A stretch of DNA of 64,000 nt. Origin: Brevibacterium sp. W7.2. GTDB taxonomy: Bacteria > Actinomycetota > Actinomycetes > Actinomycetales > Brevibacteriaceae. The notes under the pieces were generated by a model, which was given only the letters and a program-made list of their open reading frames with translations, had not been told where the DNA came from and ran no database searches. The stretch spans positions 2,170,001 to 2,234,000 of the forward strand of contig NZ_CP073089.1 in the NCBI RefSeq assembly GCF_018137945.1, given 5' to 3'. Positions 9,343 through 18,363 of this stretch are shown here, piece after piece. Made by a program: the position numbers and the translations under genes. Position 1 is the stretch's first letter. The number at the start of each line of letters is the position of its first letter.

Positions 9343-10125
9343 TCAGAACGGTGCCGCGGCGGCCGCCGTCGCCTCGGCGATCGCGGGATCCCTCCCTTGC
9401 CCGTCGCCTGGGCGGGTGTCGGTGTCCTCGCCGGTCTCATCGGGTGCGGTGTCATCGGGGTCGGTGTCCTCGCCGTCCGCGTACCCGTCGGTCTCCGCGG
9501 CCTGTCCGTGCGCTGTGTCGGACGGCGCCGTGTCGGACGACACCGCGGCAGGCGACCAGCCGCCGGCCCCGGCGGCCCGGTCGCCGTCCGACCCCGCGAA
9601 GTCGGATCCCTCCCCCACGACGTCGGGTCCGGATCCCTCCCCGCCGGCACCGGGGCCGGACGGGTCGGCCGTCGCAGCGCGCGGGGCCTCGCCGGGCTCC
9701 GGGAGTCTACCCCACCCGGAGCTTCCCTGCGCGTCTCCGGCCGGCTCGGCCGGCCGCGGTCGCGTCGTCGCCGACTTCCGATAGTGCGCCGTGCCGAAGC
9801 GCAGGTCGGGGCCGATGTGATCGGCGATGACCGTCGGTGCGATCCCGGACCGCTCTCCGCTGGCCCACTCGCGATTGCGCAGGTGTCCTTGGACGAGCAC
9901 CGTCGTGCCCTGCTCGACCGACGTGCCGACGTTGCTGGCCAGGGTGCCGTAGCAGTCGACGCCGAACCACGAGGTGCCGTCCTCGGCGAATTCGCCGGTC
10001 GATTTGTCGAGCTTCCAGTGGTTGACGGCGAGCCGGAATGACGCACAGGGGCGTCCGGTGGGCAGAGTCCTCAGATTCGGGACGGTCGCGACGGTGCCGC
10101 AGACGTTGATGGGGATGGTCGACAT
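9343..10125 (-). CDS. ssb: Single-stranded DNA-binding protein (paralogue with long tail)
   Basis: OB-fold SSB that coats single-stranded DNA. The first 115 residues are a recognisable SSB core: start region IPINVCGTVATVPNLR, then SFRLAVNHW and the strand VLVQGHLRNREW. A 140-residue Gly/Asp/Pro-rich disordered tail follows. The tip ends in AAAAPF: the final Pro-Phe is kept but the acidic residues that normally precede it (as in DDDIPF) are replaced by alanine. Its place upstream of ettA, not beside rpsF/rplI, suggests it is a second SSB of the cell rather than the replicative one. Confidence 0.88.
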   Translation of the reverse strand: MSTIPINVCGTVATVPNLRTLPTGRPCASFRLAVNHWKLDKSTGEFAEDGTSWFGVDCYGTLASNVGTSVEQGTTVLVQGHLRNREWASGERSGIAPTVIADHIGPDLRFGTAHYRKSATTRPRPAEPAGDAQGSSGWGRLPEPGEAPRAATADPSGPGAGGEGSGPDVVGEGSDFAGSDGDRAAGAGGWSPAAVSSDTAPSDTAHGQAAETDGYADGEDTDPDDTAPDETGEDTDTRPGDGQGRDPAIAEATAAAAAPF

Positions 10126-10260
10126 TGCTTCCTCGCTTCTCTTCGCACGGTCGGCGAGACCCGATCGGGGGTCTGCTGCCTCGTCGGCGCAGTCTCCCTC
10201 GATTCCCGCCGTGGGTGTTCCAGCGAAGCGCGCGCTGCCCCGTTCTGTCGAGAGGGCGAC

Positions 10261-10299
10261 GATGCCCTGTGGACAGCGCGTGGCCGTCCACAGGGCATC
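10261..10299. repeat. 14-bp perfect inverted repeat between ssb and GTPase gene
   Basis: GATGCCCTGTGGAC at 10261-10274 is repeated in inverse at 10286-10299 around an 11-base loop, in the 208-base gap between ssb and the downstream GTPase gene. It lies just past the stop of the minus-strand GTPase operon, so it could be that operon's terminator, but no T-run follows. The arm shares the 12-mer ATGCCCTGTGGA with position 20556. The rest of the gap shows nothing that I recognise. Confidence 0.55.
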
Positions 10300-10333
10300 T
10301 GCACGCGAGTCGTGCCGCCAGTGAGCTCGAGTC

Positions 10334-11914
10334 TCAGGCGAGTCTCTCGTACGCGTCGCGGTGCTCGGCGATGACCGCGTTGACCGGCTGCAGATAGGAG
10401 CTCTGCGCGGCCTGGGCGACGGCGGTGCGCAGGTCGCGGTCGACCGCCTCGGCGGCTTCGTCTGCCCCTTTGTTCCGCGCGTTGCGGGCGATCACCGAGG
10501 TGATGACCGAGCCGAGGATCCCGACGACGAGGAGGCCGATGACGACGGCCCACGTCCACCCGGGGAGGGCTCCGGGAACGGCGAACGTCAGGGCCGCGAC
10601 GACGATGAGGCCGAGGAGACCGATGACGGTGGCGACGAAGAAGACGATCTGGAGGAAGCCGGCGAACGACCACCAGCCGGGGGTGCGACGCTCGATGTCC
10701 ACAGCCGTGACGGCCGAGTCGAGGGTGTCGGCGAGCTGGTTCGTGCTCTGCTTCTCCGCCTCGGCGGCGGCAGTCTGCCACGGACGCGGCAGCGTCGAGA
10801 CGGATTCGGTGATGAGGTCGTGGGCCATGAGCCGGACCTGCGAGCTCTGCGTCTTGCTCGTCGCCGGCACCGAGGCGCGGATGAGCTCATCGCGGGTCAG
10901 CCCGTGCTTGGCCCCGAGCGGGTCGGGGGCGTTGCGCTGCATCCACGCGAGCAGCGGGTACCCGGTGCGCTTGTAGGCGCGGCGGATGTAGTCGTCGTGA
11001 ACGGTCTGCGCGACGGCCTCGACACCGGCGGCCTCGGACATCGTCTCGACGAGATGGGAGGCACCCGGCAGCTCGTCCGGGGTGGCGACCGGGTCGCCGA
11101 GCTCGGCCTTGATCCGCCGGGCCATCGCCTGCATGTCGGCCAGCAGCCGTTCGGCCGCGGCCTGCTTCGAGTCGAGGGTGTCGGCGAGGATCGACCGCAG
11201 CTGCGGGATGCCCTCGCGGGTCACGGCCGAGGACAGCCGCACCTCGGTGTCGGTGAGTCCGTCCTCGGCAAGCAGCTGCCGGAGATGATCGGCGGCGGCC
11301 TTCTGCTCCTCGGGGCTGAGCTTGTCGACCTGGTTGAGCACGACGACCATGTTCGAGCTGTTCTCCGCGAGCTTCGTCAGGTACTCCGAGTGGAGGGAGA
11401 AGTCCGCGTACTTCTGCGGGTCGACGACCCAGAACACGACGTCGACGAGCCCGACGAGGCGGTCGGATTCGACGCGGTGCTCGACGGCCGTCGAGTCGTG
11501 GTCGGGCAGGTCGAGGAGGATGAGCCCGTGGAGGCGGCGCTGGTCGTCGCCGTCGAGCGCGGACTCACGCCACGTGCGGCTGCGCTCGGGCACCTTGAGC
11601 CAGTCGAGGATCTCCCGGCCGCCTTCTCCCCAGACGCACGCGGTGGGACGGGAGGTCGTGGGACGGCGGACGCCGACCCGGGCGATGTCGAGGCCGGCGA
11701 CGGCGTTGAAGAGCGAGGACTTGCCCGACCCCGTCGAGCCGGCGAAGGCGACGACGGTGAAGTCCTCGCCGAGGTCGAGGCGATCGTCGGCGCGCTCGAG
11801 CAGGCTCTGGGCGTCGGCGCGGACGTCGGGGCTGACCTTGTCGGGGTCGAGCGCGAGCGAGTGGCGGATGCCCTCGGCCAGCCGGCGGATCTCGGACTGT
11901 GCCGAATCGTTCAC
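10334..11914 (-). CDS. Membrane-anchored dynamin-like GTPase
   Basis: A 526-residue GTPase with a C-terminal membrane anchor. The P-loop is GSTGSGKSS, followed by switch/G3 DLPDHDS and a G4 motif NQVDKLS, so the GTP site looks intact. A long helical region leads to two closely spaced hydrophobic helices near residues 395-465 (LQIVFFVATVIGLLGLIVV and WAVVIGLLVVGILGSVI) and a short helical tail. This layout resembles bacterial dynamin-like proteins such as streptomycete DynA/DynB or mycobacterial IniA/IniC. The GTG start overlaps the stop of the upstream GTPase gene by four bases (GTGA), so the pair is translationally coupled and may act as a hetero-oligomer on the membrane. Confidence 0.82.
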   Translation of the reverse strand: MNDSAQSEIRRLAEGIRHSLALDPDKVSPDVRADAQSLLERADDRLDLGEDFTVVAFAGSTGSGKSSLFNAVAGLDIARVGVRRPTTSRPTACVWGEGGREILDWLKVPERSRTWRESALDGDDQRRLHGLILLDLPDHDSTAVEHRVESDRLVGLVDVVFWVVDPQKYADFSLHSEYLTKLAENSSNMVVVLNQVDKLSPEEQKAAADHLRQLLAEDGLTDTEVRLSSAVTREGIPQLRSILADTLDSKQAAAERLLADMQAMARRIKAELGDPVATPDELPGASHLVETMSEAAGVEAVAQTVHDDYIRRAYKRTGYPLLAWMQRNAPDPLGAKHGLTRDELIRASVPATSKTQSSQVRLMAHDLITESVSTLPRPWQTAAAEAEKQSTNQLADTLDSAVTAVDIERRTPGWWSFAGFLQIVFFVATVIGLLGLIVVAALTFAVPGALPGWTWAVVIGLLVVGILGSVITSVIARNARNKGADEAAEAVDRDLRTAVAQAAQSSYLQPVNAVIAEHRDAYERLA

Positions 11915-13605
11915 AATGCCTCCTCGAGGCGGGCACCGGCGGTCCGGAGGGCTCCGGACTGCCGCGTGGGCACCGCTGTCAGTCGTAGTGCGCTGTCGAA
12001 TGGGACGCGGCAGTCGCCGACGATGCCGGCGGCCGCGGTGAGGAAGCGGTCCCTGATCGAGGCGATGAGGCTGACGGCCTCCTGTTCGCCGAAGATCGTT
12101 CCCGCAAGGTTGAGGGCGACCCCGGGACCGGCGGCCTGCGCGTCCGCGGCCCGGGCGTGCTGGGGGTCCCAGAAGGTCGCATATTCGAGGACCGCGCACA
12201 CGCCGTTGACGCCGAAGGAGAGGATCCGCGCCTTCGACTTCTTCCCCTGACCGATGTCGCGGACGAGGGCGTTGACCTCGTTCGACCAGCCGCTCACCGC
12301 CTCCTTGACCCGGTCCTCGAGTTCGCTCGTCGGGGCGCGCAGGCCAGGATCGGATTCGACGAGAGCGGCACCGGCCGGGGTGCGGCCCCAGTCGTCGACG
12401 ACCCCGTCGACGACGTCGACGGCGGCTTCGCGCAGGGAGATCGCGGCACTGCGCAGGATCGCGATGTGCAGAGGCGAGGCGGCATCGTGCTTGCCCGTCA
12501 CGGCGGCGGAGATCCGGTCGCGCATGCGGGCCATCGTCGGTTCGAGACCGCGGAAGAGCTGTCCGGTGCCGACGAAGTCCTGCCATCGGGCGTTGACCGC
12601 CCCCTGGAGGATCCGGCCGTCGGAGACGACTGTGGAAAGCCCGTCGTGGGCGGCGCGGAAGCGCTCGTCGACGATGCGGGCGAGCTGGGCGTGCGCCTCC
12701 TCCTGGGACTCGGCGCAGGAGGCGAGGGTGTCGACGCGGGCCGGGAGCGCGGCGATCGACCCGGTCAGGGTGCGCCGCCGGATCCGGTTCCGGGATTCGG
12801 CTTCCGAGCTGACCTCCTGGATCCACGAGCGGATCGGGTAGACGGCCGTGTGCGGGAGCAGCCCGTCCTCGAGCGGGAGCTCGGCGACGGAGAAGATCGG
12901 CGACTGGGCGAGTCCCGCCTCGGAGAGGAGATGGGAGAGGTGGTGGCGGACTTCGCGGTTCGCCTCCGGCGGCACCCGGTCGAGGACGATGGCCACCGAG
13001 GTGCTCCGCTGCGCCGCATCGCGCAGCAGGGTCCACGGCGCGGCGTCGGCGTAGCGGTTGGCCGTGGTGACGAAGAGCCAGAGGTCCGCGCACATGAGGA
13101 TGCGGCGGGCGAGATCCCGGTTCGCCTCGGCGATCGAGTCGATGTCGGGGCAGTCGAGGATCGCGGTGCCCGGCGCGATGTCGGCATCGGGGATGAGGAC
13201 GAGCGCCGGGGTCGGCGAGGCCGGGTCGGTGCTGCGCGGCAGGTCCGCGAGGAAGGTCTGGGCCTCGAAGTGCTTCGCGTCGGCGGGGTTGTGGATGACG
13301 ATCGGGTTCGCCGTCGTCGGACGGCGCACTCCGGCGGGGCTGACCGCGCGCCCGATGAGCGAGTTGACGAGTGTCGATTTGCCGGCCCCGGTGGACCCGC
13401 CGACGGCGATGAGGAACGGTGCGGGAGCGCGGTTGATCCGCGGGAGGATGAAGTCGGTCATCTCAGCCGAGAGCGATCCGAGCAGACGGCGGCCCTCGGC
13501 CGCGTCGTCGGTCTGCAGGGTGAAGCGGGTCTCGGAGATCCTCTTCGCGATATCGGCGAGAGCTCCGCCCACGGGTGGCGTCACGGCATTTCCGCTGTCT
13601 GTCAT
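11911..13605 (-). CDS. Dynamin-like GTPase, partner of the downstream GTPase
   Basis: A 564-residue soluble GTPase-like protein. It has a clear P-loop, GGSTGAGKST, near residue 70, a Thr-containing switch (GVRRPTTANP, shared with the downstream paralogue as GVRRPTTSRP) and G3 DCPDIDS. The G4 position, usually N/TKxD, reads VLDRVPPE, so nucleotide specificity may be relaxed. The C-terminal half is helical with no clear membrane segment. I start it at the ATG reading MTDSGN; an upstream in-frame ATG at 13668 lies close to the tRNA and would add a foreign leader. First gene of a two-gene operon. Confidence 0.8.
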   Translation of the reverse strand: MTDSGNAVTPPVGGALADIAKRISETRFTLQTDDAAEGRRLLGSLSAEMTDFILPRINRAPAPFLIAVGGSTGAGKSTLVNSLIGRAVSPAGVRRPTTANPIVIHNPADAKHFEAQTFLADLPRSTDPASPTPALVLIPDADIAPGTAILDCPDIDSIAEANRDLARRILMCADLWLFVTTANRYADAAPWTLLRDAAQRSTSVAIVLDRVPPEANREVRHHLSHLLSEAGLAQSPIFSVAELPLEDGLLPHTAVYPIRSWIQEVSSEAESRNRIRRRTLTGSIAALPARVDTLASCAESQEEAHAQLARIVDERFRAAHDGLSTVVSDGRILQGAVNARWQDFVGTGQLFRGLEPTMARMRDRISAAVTGKHDAASPLHIAILRSAAISLREAAVDVVDGVVDDWGRTPAGAALVESDPGLRAPTSELEDRVKEAVSGWSNEVNALVRDIGQGKKSKARILSFGVNGVCAVLEYATFWDPQHARAADAQAAGPGVALNLAGTIFGEQEAVSLIASIRDRFLTAAAGIVGDCRVPFDSALRLTAVPTRQSGALRTAGARLEEAL

Positions 13606-13683
13606 CACGCATCCACTTTCCACGTTTTCACAGCTGAGCTCCACCAGGCACGCCGTGACGAGCGACAATTGCCCTGGACTGTG

Positions 13684-13757
13684 CGCCCCCGGCGGGGCTC
13701 GAACCCGCGACCTACCGCTTAGAAGGCGGTTGCTCTATCCGACTGAGCTACGGAGGC
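13684..13757 (-). tRNA. tRNA-Arg (anticodon UCU)
   Basis: Cloverleaf read on the minus strand: acceptor GCCTCCG pairs with CGGGGGC, D-arm GCTC/GAGC, anticodon stem ACCGC/GCGGT around loop CTTCTAA (anticodon TCT, arginine), T-arm GCGGG-TTCGAGC-CCCGC. The CCA end is not encoded. It is transcribed toward the GTPase operon. Confidence 0.96.
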
Positions 13758-13796
13758 CCCCACATCGTAACCGATCGCCGCCGGGCAGACGAAAGA

Positions 13797-13847
13797 GGCC
13801 CCGCACTCCCCCGCCTGGTCAGATGACCGGGTCGAGGGTGCGGGACC
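13797..13847 (-). terminator. Terminator of the small membrane protein gene
   Basis: Inverted repeat GGCCCCGCAC / GTGCGGGACC with one mismatch, 17 bases past the stop of the minus-strand gene at 13865. On the minus strand the stem is followed by TCTTTC, so it fits an intrinsic terminator. It also separates that gene from the tRNA-Arg. Confidence 0.6.
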
Positions 13848-13864
13848 GCTGAGGTGTCGTCAGT

Positions 13865-14074
13865 TCAGTGCGTGCTGCCGGCCTTCTCGAGCGCCTTGCG
13901 CACCGTGACGAACGCCAGGATGACGACGCCGGTCAGGGCGAGGATGACGGCGAGGGCTTCGACGCCGAAGGCCACTTCGGCCGCGAGCGGAAAGAAGCCG
14001 GCGACCATGAACCCGAGCAGGGCGATCATGGTCAGAGCAGTGGCTGTGGTGAAATACGCGGATCCGTTGTTCAT
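13865..14074 (-). CDS. Small two-helix membrane protein
   Basis: A 69-residue protein that is nearly all membrane. The first hydrophobic segment spans residues 11-32 (ALTMIALLGFMVAGFFPLAA) and the second 38-58 (VEALAVILALTGVVILAFV), followed by a short basic tail. The start ATG is well supported by AGGAGGATGACCC directly upstream, a near-ideal ribosome site. No family recognised; a monocistronic unit with its own downstream terminator. Confidence 0.7.
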   Translation of the reverse strand: MNNGSAYFTTATALTMIALLGFMVAGFFPLAAEVAFGVEALAVILALTGVVILAFVTVRKALEKAGSTH

Positions 14075-14133
14075 GGGTCATCCTCCTTCTTCCTGAATCC
14101 GACGATAGACCCGTTCGGCGCGCCTGTCACCGC

Positions 14134-14457
14134 TTACTCGTCGGAAAGTTTCCTCCGCGCCTCGAGAGCGTCCTCGAGGCGGTCGACCTTCGCCTCGATC
14201 TCCCCGTCATGACCAGGGCGGATGTCGGCCTTGATGACCAGGGAGATGCGCGAGCCGAACGGTGCGACCGCCTCGGTGGCGCGCTTGACGACGTCGAAGA
14301 CCTCGTCCCATTCGCCCTCGATCTCGGTGAACATGCTCGTCGTGCGGTTGGGCAGCCCGGAGGCGCGGACGACCTCGACGGCTGCGGCGACGGCCTCGTG
14401 GACGGAGCCGTCGCTGCGGCCGGTGCCCGAGGGGGCGACGGAGAATGCGAGAAGCAT
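14134..14457 (-). CDS. MTH1187/YkoF-type thiamine-binding family protein
   Basis: A 107-residue ferredoxin-like-fold protein of the MTH1187 (DUF77) family, members of which bind thiamine or related ligands as small oligomers. Family features are the first strand LLAFSVAPSG, the block NRTTSMFTEIEGEWDEV, and the helix DVVKRATEAV. The start ATG is preceded by GGAAGG. It follows the MOSC and thiolase genes on the same strand but with a 107-base gap, in which I see no TPP riboswitch or other structure. Ligand unproven. Confidence 0.8.
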   Translation of the reverse strand: MLLAFSVAPSGTGRSDGSVHEAVAAAVEVVRASGLPNRTTSMFTEIEGEWDEVFDVVKRATEAVAPFGSRISLVIKADIRPGHDGEIEAKVDRLEDALEARRKLSDE

Positions 14458-14564
14458 GGTGGTGCCTTCCTGTTGATGTCGCTGGTCTGCTGTCGTGTCC
14501 GGTGTCGTCAGTTCGGGGCCGAGGAAACGCTGCGGCGGTGCTCCGGTCAGCTCGCCGAGGTGGG

Positions 14565-15107
14565 TCAGACGGGCGCCAAGGCGTGGGGCTCGCCGTCCGG
14601 CAGCTCGACGGTCACCGCGTCCCCGGGTCGCACCGTGCCGCTGGTCGAGACGATGCCCATGACACCTGCCAGGCGCACGGTCTGGCCCTCGTCGTCGCGG
14701 AAGACGACCTGCCCCAGCAGTCCGGGGATCAGTCCGTCGATCTGCGCACACGGATTGCGCAGACCGGTGAGCGTGACGACGGCGTCCCCGATGCCCAGGC
14801 GCGTGCCCACGGGCAGCGCGAGGAGATCGAGGCCGAGCGTCGTGATGTTCTCGCCCAGTTGCCCGGGGCCGACGGTGAACCCGGCGGCACCGAGGCGGTC
14901 GAAGAGCTCCGCGTGGAGAAGATGGACCTGACGGAGGTTCGGCGCCGAGGGCGTGCGGGCGAGACGGGAGCGATGCTGGACGGTGACGCCGGCGTGCGCG
15001 TCACCGCGCACGCCGATGCCCTCGACGAGGTCGATCGCGTCGCGGACAGGCTTCGAGAACGCATGCTCCGCGTCGCTGCTGACACTCACCACCCGCGCCG
15101 CCGCCAT
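14565..15107 (-). CDS. MOSC-domain protein
   Basis: A 180-residue stand-alone MOSC domain, the beta-barrel found at the C-terminus of molybdenum-cofactor sulfurases and in YiiM/YuaD proteins; such proteins handle sulfur or reduce N-hydroxylated compounds via Moco. The MOSC core is visible as [10 protein letters not shown] near residue 32, [13 protein letters not shown], and [20 protein letters not shown]; the conserved cysteine is in LRNPCAQID. The start is six bases after the thiolase stop, so the two are probably one operon, although no metabolic link is obvious. Confidence 0.88.
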   Translation of the reverse strand: MAAARVVSVSSDAEHAFSKPVRDAIDLVEGIGVRGDAHAGVTVQHRSRLARTPSAPNLRQVHLLHAELFDRLGAAGFTVGPGQLGENITTLGLDLLALPVGTRLGIGDAVVTLTGLRNPCAQIDGLIPGLLGQVVFRDDEGQTVRLAGVMGIVSTSGTVRPGDAVTVELPDGEPHALAPV

Positions 15108-15113
15108 CGGACC

Positions 15114-16304
15114 TCAGCTCTGGGCGGGAACGGTGATGATGAGCGAATCGCCCTGGCCGCCGCCGCCGCACAGCGCCGCGACACCGGTGCCGCCGCCTCG
15201 GCGCTGGAGTTCGAGGGCGAGCGTGAGGACGATGCGGGCCCCGGAGGCCCCGATCGGGTGGCCGAGCGCGATCGCACCGCCGTTGACGTTGACCTTCTCG
15301 GGATCGATGCCGAGGTCCTGCGTGCTCGCGAGTCCGACGGCGGCGAACGCCTCGTTGATCTCGTAGAGGTCGAACGAGTCGGGGGCGACGCCCTCCTTCT
15401 CGGCGGCCGCGCGGATCGCCTGCGAGGGCTGGTGCTGGAGCGTCGAGTCCGGACCGGCGGTCCATCCGTGCGCGCGGATCTCGGCGAGGATCGGCGCCCC
15501 GAGCTCCTCGGCCTTCTCCTTCGACATGACGACGACGGCGGCCGCACCGTCGGAGATCTGCGAGGCGTTGCCCGCGGTGATCGCCCCGTCCTTGCGGAAG
15601 GCCGGACGCAGCTTCGCCATCGACTCGGGCGTCGTGTCCGGGCGCACGCCCTCGTCGTCGGTCACCGTCGTCTCGCCCTTGCGGCTGGTGATAGTCACGG
15701 GCACGACCTCGTTCTCGAAGACTCCGGACTCCCACCCGGCCGCGGCGCGCTGGTGCGACTGCGCGGCGAACGCGTCCTGCTGCTGGCGACTGAACTCGGA
15801 ATCGCCCTTGTTCGCCTCCTCGGTCAGCCCGCCCATCGCCTGGTCGGTGAACGCGTCCCAGAGGCCGTCGTAGTCCATATGGTCCTTGACGACGACATCG
15901 CCGTACTTGTACCCTGCCCGCGACTTCTCGAGCAGGTGCGGGGCCAGCGTCATCGACTCCTGTCCGCCGGCGACGACGACGTCGTACTCCCCGGCGCGGA
16001 CGAGCTGCGCGGCCTGCGTGATCGCGTTGATGCCCGAGAGGCAGAGCTTGTTGATCGTGATCGCGGGCACGCTCATCGGGATGCCCGCCTGGGCCGCGGC
16101 CTGACGTGCCGGGCCCTGGCCGAGGCCGGCCTGGAGGACCTGTCCCATGATGACGTATTCGACCTCATCACCGGAGATGCCCGCGCGGTCGAGGGCACCC
16201 TTGATCGCGGCGGCCCCGAGGTCGACCGCGGTCTGCGATCCCAGGGCTCCCGAGAGCTTGCCGAACGGTGTGCGCGCGCCTGAGACGATCACTGCTTCAG
16301 TCAT
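15114..16304 (-). CDS. Acetyl-CoA C-acetyltransferase (thiolase)
   Basis: Thiolase of 396 residues that condenses two acetyl-CoA or cleaves 3-ketoacyl-CoA. The nucleophilic cysteine is in NKLCLSG near residue 89, the conserved His in [10 protein letters not shown], and the second catalytic Cys in ALCGGGGQG (usually CIGGGQG). The length and motif set fit the biosynthetic AtoB/PhaA group. The ATG is directly preceded by GGAGGAAAC, a strong ribosome site. It heads a minus-strand operon with the MOSC gene and is divergent from the DivIVA-like gene. Confidence 0.93.
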   Translation of the reverse strand: MTEAVIVSGARTPFGKLSGALGSQTAVDLGAAAIKGALDRAGISGDEVEYVIMGQVLQAGLGQGPARQAAAQAGIPMSVPAITINKLCLSGINAITQAAQLVRAGEYDVVVAGGQESMTLAPHLLEKSRAGYKYGDVVVKDHMDYDGLWDAFTDQAMGGLTEEANKGDSEFSRQQQDAFAAQSHQRAAAGWESGVFENEVVPVTITSRKGETTVTDDEGVRPDTTPESMAKLRPAFRKDGAITAGNASQISDGAAAVVVMSKEKAEELGAPILAEIRAHGWTAGPDSTLQHQPSQAIRAAAEKEGVAPDSFDLYEINEAFAAVGLASTQDLGIDPEKVNVNGGAIALGHPIGASGARIVLTLALELQRRGGGTGVAALCGGGGQGDSLIITVPAQS

Positions 16305-16637
16305 GTTTCCTCCTTGATCAAGGATGTCCTCGCCCCGGGCAGGTGCTGCACGGCGGTGAGCTGCTTGCTCCCAGGGTAACCGAGCCCTCTGTGGCACTGA
16401 TCACTGGGGTGCCGCGAGGGCGTGCGACCCCGGATTCCGCCTCGGTGGGGCATCGTTCCTGTTCGCCGAGGCGGCCCCGCGGTCCACTCGCTGCAGCTGT
16501 TGTGCGCGGGGTCACCGCACCGGTGCACAGTCCCGTTCCGACCGCCGGATTCGGACACAACACTCATCTTGAGTCCGATAGAGTGGGGAGCGCGCAGGCA
16601 CGACAACATCCCCTTGAGACGACAGGAGTCAGCTTCA
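16305..16637. other. 333-base intergenic region between divergent thiolase and DivIVA-like genes
   Basis: No gene is seen here. Near the right end a small inverted repeat ACTCATCTTGAGT precedes TAGAGT (a possible -10 for the plus-strand gene), but no good -35 stands at the right distance. The ribosome site AGGAG for the plus gene is at about 16624. The left part must hold the thiolase promoter, which I cannot place. Confidence 0.5.
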
Positions 16638-18260
16638 GTGACGCCCACCGAAGAATTCCGCACAGCGATGCGCGGGTACGAGAAGAGCGAAGTCGATTCC
16701 CGACTGCAGCAGCTGCGCACGGAGATCGAATCCGTGCGAAAGGCGCTGTCGGATGCCCGCAGTCAGGTCATCAACGCCGATCGAGCGAAGCTCCAGATCG
16801 CCGGTGAGCTGTCCGAGGCGAAGGCACAGCTGAAGAAGGCGGCCAATGAGAACGCCGAGGCGGCCGGTCCTCCCGGATCCCGCATCGACCATCTCCTCAA
16901 GATCGCCGAATCCCAGGCCCGCGAGACGCTCGCCCAGGCGAACTCCGATGCCGAGACGATCCGCAACAAGGCCCGCGCCGAGGCGGCGTCCGCCCGCGCG
17001 CGGATGCACACCGAGAGCAACGACACCCTCAGCAGCGCCCGCTCCGAGGCCGATGCGATCATCAGCTCCGCGGAGCTGCGCGCCGAGGAGGCCGTGAAGG
17101 CCGCGGAGAATCGCGCCGCCGAACTCAAGGCCACCGCCGAGCGCGAGTCCCTCCAGTCCAAGGAGGCCAACGACGCCGCGTCGAAGGAGGCCCGCGAGAG
17201 CCTCGAGCACGAGATCGCCGAACTCCGCGCCGCCGCGGAGAAGGAGGCCACCGACCTCCGCGCCGAGGCCAAGACCCAGGCCGATGAGACCATCGCCGCC
17301 GCACAGGCCCAGGCCGATGAGCTCCTCGCCGCCGCGAAGTCCCGCGACGAGGCGTCGAAGAAGGCCGCGAACGACCTCGAGGTCGAACTCGCCGCCAAGC
17401 GCAAGGACGCCGAGGCCGAGCGGAAGAAGCGCTACGACGCCGCGCAGACGGAGAACAAGAAGCTCATCGAGGAGGCCCAGGCCCGCGCGGCCAAGGCCGA
17501 CACCGATGCGAAGACGGCGGCCGAGCGCGCCGAGACCACGCGCGCCGATGCCGTGAAGAAGGCCGACGAGATCATCGCCGACGGCAAGGCCCGGGCGCAG
17601 ACGCTCATCTCCGAGGCTCGCGCCACGGCCGAGGCGACGATCGAGGAGTCGGCGGCCGAGGCCAAGCGCAACGTCGCCTCGGCGCAGTCGCAGGTCGATC
17701 TGCTGACGAAGCAGCGCAAGACGATCACCGCGCAGCTCGACCAGCTCCGCTCCCTCTTCGCGATGCCCGGTGTGATGGGCGGCGACGCCGTCGATCCGGC
17801 GAAGGCCGAAGCCGCGACGCACGCGACCGAGCAGATCGCCGACGGGGAGACGCTCGCCGATCTCCTCGCCGCCGACGCCGCTGAGGAGCAGGACGCCGCG
17901 AAGAAGGGCGCCGACGCCAAGGCAGGCTCCGCCAAGGGAGCCGCTGCGGCAGGTTCGGCGGACAAGGGCATAGCCGAGAAGAGCTCCGCGGACAAGGGCT
18001 CGGCTGACAAGGCCGGTGCCGACCAGAGCGGTGCGACAGCTGCCCAGAAGACGACCGTCGACGAGGCGACGACTGAATCGGTCGAGGCCGATGTCGACAC
18101 CTCGGAGCTGCCCAACGGCGCCACCGATGCCGAGACGATCGCCATCGACGCCCAGGTCTCCGGCACCACGCCGGGGACGCAGGGTTCGGGCGGTGCCGCC
18201 TCGGCGAACGACGGCGCGGGACGGTCGAAGGCCGCGCGCACGCGCAACTCTCTGCGCTGA
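16638..18260 (+). CDS. DivIVA-like coiled-coil protein
   Basis: A 540-residue protein built as an N-terminal DivIVA-like head (EEFRTAMRGYEKSEVDSRL, residues about 5-23), then some 350 residues of Ala/Glu/Lys/Arg heptad repeats forming a long coiled coil, and a disordered tail of about 130 residues with Gly-Ser-Ala-Asp-Lys repeats. In actinobacteria such proteins (Wag31/DivIVA, Scy, FilP) mark poles or stiffen the cell and organise growth. It is too long for canonical DivIVA/Wag31, so it is more likely a second polarity scaffold. Start GTG has AGGAG nine bases upstream. A strong terminator follows. Confidence 0.8.
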   Translation: MTPTEEFRTAMRGYEKSEVDSRLQQLRTEIESVRKALSDARSQVINADRAKLQIAGELSEAKAQLKKAANENAEAAGPPGSRIDHLLKIAESQARETLAQANSDAETIRNKARAEAASARARMHTESNDTLSSARSEADAIISSAELRAEEAVKAAENRAAELKATAERESLQSKEANDAASKEARESLEHEIAELRAAAEKEATDLRAEAKTQADETIAAAQAQADELLAAAKSRDEASKKAANDLEVELAAKRKDAEAERKKRYDAAQTENKKLIEEAQARAAKADTDAKTAAERAETTRADAVKKADEIIADGKARAQTLISEARATAEATIEESAAEAKRNVASAQSQVDLLTKQRKTITAQLDQLRSLFAMPGVMGGDAVDPAKAEAATHATEQIADGETLADLLAADAAEEQDAAKKGADAKAGSAKGAAAAGSADKGIAEKSSADKGSADKAGADQSGATAAQKTTVDEATTESVEADVDTSELPNGATDAETIAIDAQVSGTTPGTQGSGGAASANDGAGRSKAARTRNSLR

Positions 18261-18303
18261 GCCTCCTCTCGTCTCAGTGCGCTCACGCGCCTGAGTGAGA
18301 CGA

Positions 18304-18351
18304 GGACACGCGAAAGGGGACCCACTGCGGTGGGTCCCCTTTCGCGTGTCC
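18304..18351. terminator. Strong bidirectional terminator after DivIVA-like gene
   Basis: Perfect 21-base-pair inverted repeat with the six-base loop CTGCGG; the stem includes CGCGAAAGGGGACCCA. It lies between convergent genes (DivIVA-like on plus, zinc-ribbon gene on minus). It is one of the longest perfect stems in the window. Confidence 0.85.
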
Positions 18352-18363
18352 GGCGTGCTGCCG

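Noticed and set aside
14458..14564. TPP riboswitch before the thiamine-binding-type gene
   Set aside because: No CTGAGA or ACCTGA core elements are visible in the gap.
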